Source: Bacteroidales bacterium
GTDB lineage: Bacteria > Bacteroidota > Bacteroidia > Bacteroidales > UBA12077
Direction: 5' to 3'
DNA: 64,000 nt
NCBI GenBank assembly: GCA_003446015.1
Contig: DMBU01000125.1
Coordinates: forward strand, 14,844-78,843
Below the pieces are notes generated by a model, which had not been told where the DNA came from, searched no databases, and worked only from the letters and a program-made list of their open reading frames with translations. Shown here piece after piece: positions 61,830-64,000 of this stretch; position 1 is the first letter of the stretch, and each line of letters begins with the position of its first letter. The position numbers and the translations under genes are program-made.

Positions 61830-63356
61830 TTATTTTATTATTAGATTTTTACCAGTCATCTCCTTTGAAGTAGCTAATCCCATTAATGCAAGGATTGTTG
61901 GAGCCACATCAGCCAGAATACCATTCTGAACAGATTTAAATCGGTCAGAAACTAAAATAAATGGAACCGGATTTAACGAATGCGCCGTATTTTCACTTCC
62001 ATCATCATTAAGGGCATAATCTGCATTCCCGTGATCGGCTATGATTATTACTTCGTACCCATTTGTTTTAGCAGTTTCAACAACTTCACTTACGCATTGA
62101 TCAACAGCTTCTACCGCTTTTGTAATTGCCTCATAAACACCTGTATGACCTACCATGTCACCATTTGCGAAATTCAAACAGACAAAATCGAGTTCTTTCT
62201 TTTTCAACTCTTCAACAATGGCATCTTTAACTAAATACGCACTCATTTCTGGTTGCAAATCATAAGTTGCCACTTTTGGTGATTGAATCATTATTCGTTT
62301 TTCATTCTCAAAAACCTCTTCACGGCCGCCAGAGAAAAAGAATGTAACATGTGCATATTTCTCTGTTTCGGCAATTCGCATTTGAGTTTTACCATTTTTT
62401 GCTAAAATCTCACCCAGTGTGTTATTTAAATTATCTTTATCGTAAGCAATATGAATTCCATTAAATGTTTCGTCGTAGCGGGTTAGAGTAACATAATGTA
62501 ACGGCAGTGTTTGCATACCAAACTCAGGCATGTCTTTTTGTGTTAACACAATGGTCATTTCGCGCAAACGATCGGTACGGAAATTAAAGCAGATAACCAC
62601 ATCATTGGCTTGAATCTTACCAACAGGGTTTCCGTCGGTTCCCACTTTTACAACAGGTTTAATAAACTCATCTGTAATCCCTTCGTCATAAGACTCCTGC
62701 ATGGACTTAACCATATTTGTTGATTTTTTTCCTTTTCCATGAACATATAAATCATACGCTTCTTTAATTCTTTCCCAGCGTTTATCGCGATCCATGCCAT
62801 AATAACGGCCAACAATAGTTGCTATTTCGCCATTAGATTTATCTAAATGATTTTGCAAACTCTGAAGAAATCCCTTTCCACTTCTGGGGTCAACATCGCG
62901 ACCATCGGTTAAGGCGTGAACAAAAACCTTTTCTAAACCATAATCTTTTGTTACATCACAAAGTTTGTATAAATGTTTATCGGATGAATGAACACCACCA
63001 TCGGAAACCAATCCAATAAAATGTACCGCAACATTGTTTTCTTTCGCATAATTAAATGCATTTACCAATGTTTCGTTAGAAGCAATGCTATTATCCTCGA
63101 CGGCCTTGTTAATTTTTACAAGATCCTGATAAACCACGCGTCCTGCACCAATATTTAAATGCCCCACTTCGGAGTTTCCCATTTGCCCCTCAGGAAGACC
63201 TACATGATTTCCACAAGTTAACAATTGAGAATGTGGGTATTGTGTATATAAACTATCAATATATGGAGTATTTGCATTGTAAATTACATCTGATTTCGAT
63301 TTATTTCCAATTCCCCATCCATCGAGAATCATCAATATTACTTTTTGATTATTCAT
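61830..63356 (-). CDS. gpmI: 2,3-bisphosphoglycerate-independent phosphoglycerate mutase
   Basis: 508 residues. Opening VILMILDGWGIG with the metal-binding Asp, the phosphoserine motif EGQMGNSEVGHLNIGAGR, ALTDGRDVDPRSG, FRTDRLREM, and the C-terminal IADHGNADYALNDDG and NTAHSLNPVPFI metal ligands. Glycolytic enzyme using two manganese ions. It has a TAATTTTG -7 box at 63418-63411 on the minus strand, separate from the upstream RNA-like unit. Confidence 0.97.
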   Translation of the reverse strand: MNNQKVILMILDGWGIGNKSKSDVIYNANTPYIDSLYTQYPHSQLLTCGNHVGLPEGQMGNSEVGHLNIGAGRVVYQDLVKINKAVEDNSIASNETLVNAFNYAKENNVAVHFIGLVSDGGVHSSDKHLYKLCDVTKDYGLEKVFVHALTDGRDVDPRSGKGFLQSLQNHLDKSNGEIATIVGRYYGMDRDKRWERIKEAYDLYVHGKGKKSTNMVKSMQESYDEGITDEFIKPVVKVGTDGNPVGKIQANDVVICFNFRTDRLREMTIVLTQKDMPEFGMQTLPLHYVTLTRYDETFNGIHIAYDKDNLNNTLGEILAKNGKTQMRIAETEKYAHVTFFFSGGREEVFENEKRIMIQSPKVATYDLQPEMSAYLVKDAIVEELKKKELDFVCLNFANGDMVGHTGVYEAITKAVEAVDQCVSEVVETAKTNGYEVIIIADHGNADYALNDDGSENTAHSLNPVPFILVSDRFKSVQNGILADVAPTILALMGLATSKEMTGKNLIIK

Positions 63357-63461
63357 GTCACCAATGATTTTTTATTTATTTTAGAACAAGTGCGCTCTTT
63401 AAAAGTTTTACAAAATTATTGTTTTTTATTCCCAAATAAAATTATAAGGTATATTAAAACG

Positions 63462-63499
63462 AAAAAGAGAATAACTTACGAATAAGTCATCCTCTTTTC
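63462..63499 (-). terminator. Terminator hairpin with UUCG tetraloop
   Basis: On the minus strand AAAAGAGGATGACTTA-TTCG-TAAGTTATTCTCTTTT, a 16-bp stem with two mismatches, then a T-rich run. No protein gene ends here, so it should end a non-coding transcript. Confidence 0.65.
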
Positions 63500-63629
63500 A
63501 CTAACCCTAAAATTTATTAACTAAAACTAACCCTAAAAAATTTACCTGTATTTTTAAAAACCCTATATTTACTATGTTTTATAAACGTTCCAAGAATTTG
63601 AAGATAAACTATTTAATCCCTCAAATCGG
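63462..63629 (-). ncRNA. Candidate small RNA, about 165 nt
   Basis: A consensus promoter on the minus strand (TTTG at 63664-63661, 19 bp, TACTTTTG at 63641-63634) points into a stretch without a reading frame that ends in a UUCG terminator hairpin at 63462-63499. The body carries two copies of TTTTAGGGTTAGT (63536-63524 and 63510-63498, minus strand). gpmI downstream has its own -7 box. A long gpmI leader with an attenuator is the alternative. Confidence 0.5.
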
Positions 63630-63633
63630 AGTG

Positions 63634-63664
63634 CAAAAGTAATCAAGAATACTTTATCTCCAAA
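63634..63664 (-). promoter_or_regulatory. Full-consensus promoter of the candidate RNA
   Basis: TTTG-N19-TACTTTTG on the minus strand matches the Bacteroidota TTTG/TAnnTTTG promoter in both boxes and in spacing, the best match in the window. Transcription would start near 63627-63630. Confidence 0.6.
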
Positions 63665-64000
63665 TGTTTTATTAAGTTTTTTTGCATGTCGTAAAACATA
63701 TTTTTAAAACCCTGATTTCATGAGCCTTGGAGAGTATTTAAACATTCAGAGGAGTATTAAATGTTAGTTATTAAAACTGGAAAGTATCAAGCACCAGAAC
63801 TCAAAAAGAACTCCAAATTAAAATTAACTTTGTTTGAGTTTTGGAATTTCGATTTTACCTGCCCTTCCGGTAGGCAATTCCCGTCAGGCTATGAAAATCT
63901 ATATTTAAATATCAATTATTTAAAATATGGCGGTTATTTTTTTGTGTATTTTGGTGTCTTAGTGTTTTAGTGGCTAATAAAAAATGCCACAAAAGCACAA
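63665..64000. repeat. Gene-free right end with degenerate dispersed repeats
   Basis: No credible gene. TTTACCTGCCCTTCCGGT at 63854-63871 matches 5915-5932 at 17 of 18 positions, and the minus-strand CCACTAAAACACTAAGACA at 63955-63973 belongs to the same family as 5990-6007. A 69-codon reading frame at 63761-63970 runs through these repeats and is rejected as a gene. Confidence 0.55.

Noticed and set aside
63761..63970. 69-codon + strand reading frame at the right end
   Set aside because: It runs through two dispersed repeat fragments, has no recognisable domain or promoter and ends in low-complexity aromatic residues.
1..64000. CRISPR arrays, tRNA, rRNA, prophage or IS transposase genes
   Set aside because: Looked for regular spaced repeats, cloverleaf-like segments and transposase motifs while reading through the window; none was found. 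A dedicated tRNA and repeat scan would settle this.

Overview
The window is low-GC chromosomal DNA from a member of the Bacteroidota, most likely a marine or sediment lineage near the Marinilabiliales/Prolixibacteraceae. The evidence is a type IX secretion sorting domain, a type III glutamine synthetase, several Bacteroidota-type conserved proteins (DUF4294, DUF2851, DUF3109, ElbB), candidate promoters with a TAnnTTTG -7 box, and an almost complete lack of Shine-Dalgarno sites. The genus is an inference. I see no rRNA, tRNA, CRISPR array, phage or transposase gene.

Layout. 1-6 kb: the end of a T9SS-exported protein, an RluA-type pseudouridine synthase, a frameshifted lipocalin, a cyanophycinase-like S51 peptidase, an orphan NUMOD4/HNH-like protein and a small outer-membrane protein, then about 550 bp of decayed repeats. 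6.3-13.5 kb: D-Ala-D-Ala ligase, a two-gene molybdopterin oxidoreductase module (catalytic subunit plus a fused Fe-S/membrane anchor), a small secreted Cys/Lys-rich protein divergent from a two-component system, and a small membrane protein. 13.5-22.4 kb (minus strand): a 755-residue tail-fibre/S74 repeat protein, then a tight five-gene operon: double-cluster ferredoxin, radical SAM enzyme, DUF116-polyprenyl diphosphate synthase fusion, small alpha-alpha-barrel prenyltransferase-like protein, and a squalene-hopene-cyclase-like enzyme with an intact DxDDT motif. It looks like an uncharacterised terpenoid pathway and is the most interesting item here.

22.5-40.6 kb: rhodanese, gcvP, a glyoxalase-II-like hydrolase with pcm, a Gfo/Idh/MocA protein with a sugar-1-phosphate transferase (surface glycan), thpR, a 150-bp nested palindromic element, elbB, a DUF4294 protein, a cytosolic hybrid histidine kinase, a run of Fe-S/CDGSH protein, DUF454 protein, split LysO exporter and arginine deiminase, then sucC and a SpoU methyltransferase. 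40.8-63.4 kb is almost all minus strand housekeeping: a TPR lipoprotein, deoxynucleoside kinase, prolyl oligopeptidase, pnp, rpsO, a K+ channel, a DUF2851 gene broken by one in-frame UGA, pyrF, prfA, purM, a PorE-like OmpA protein, a 200-bp inverted-repeat element, a nitrilase-family hydrolase, glutamine synthetase III, an M20 dipeptidase, a DUF3109 protein and gpmI. Right of gpmI an orphan consensus promoter, twin TTTTAGGGTTAGT repeats and a UUCG hairpin outline a probable small RNA on the minus strand.

Other recurring signals are dispersed palindromes sharing TGCCGGCAGGCAGG (one inside a coding sequence), two interrupted genes, and paired candidate regulatory sites upstream of the two-component system and of glutamine synthetase. 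All calls come from reading the sequence and its translations; no database search was run.
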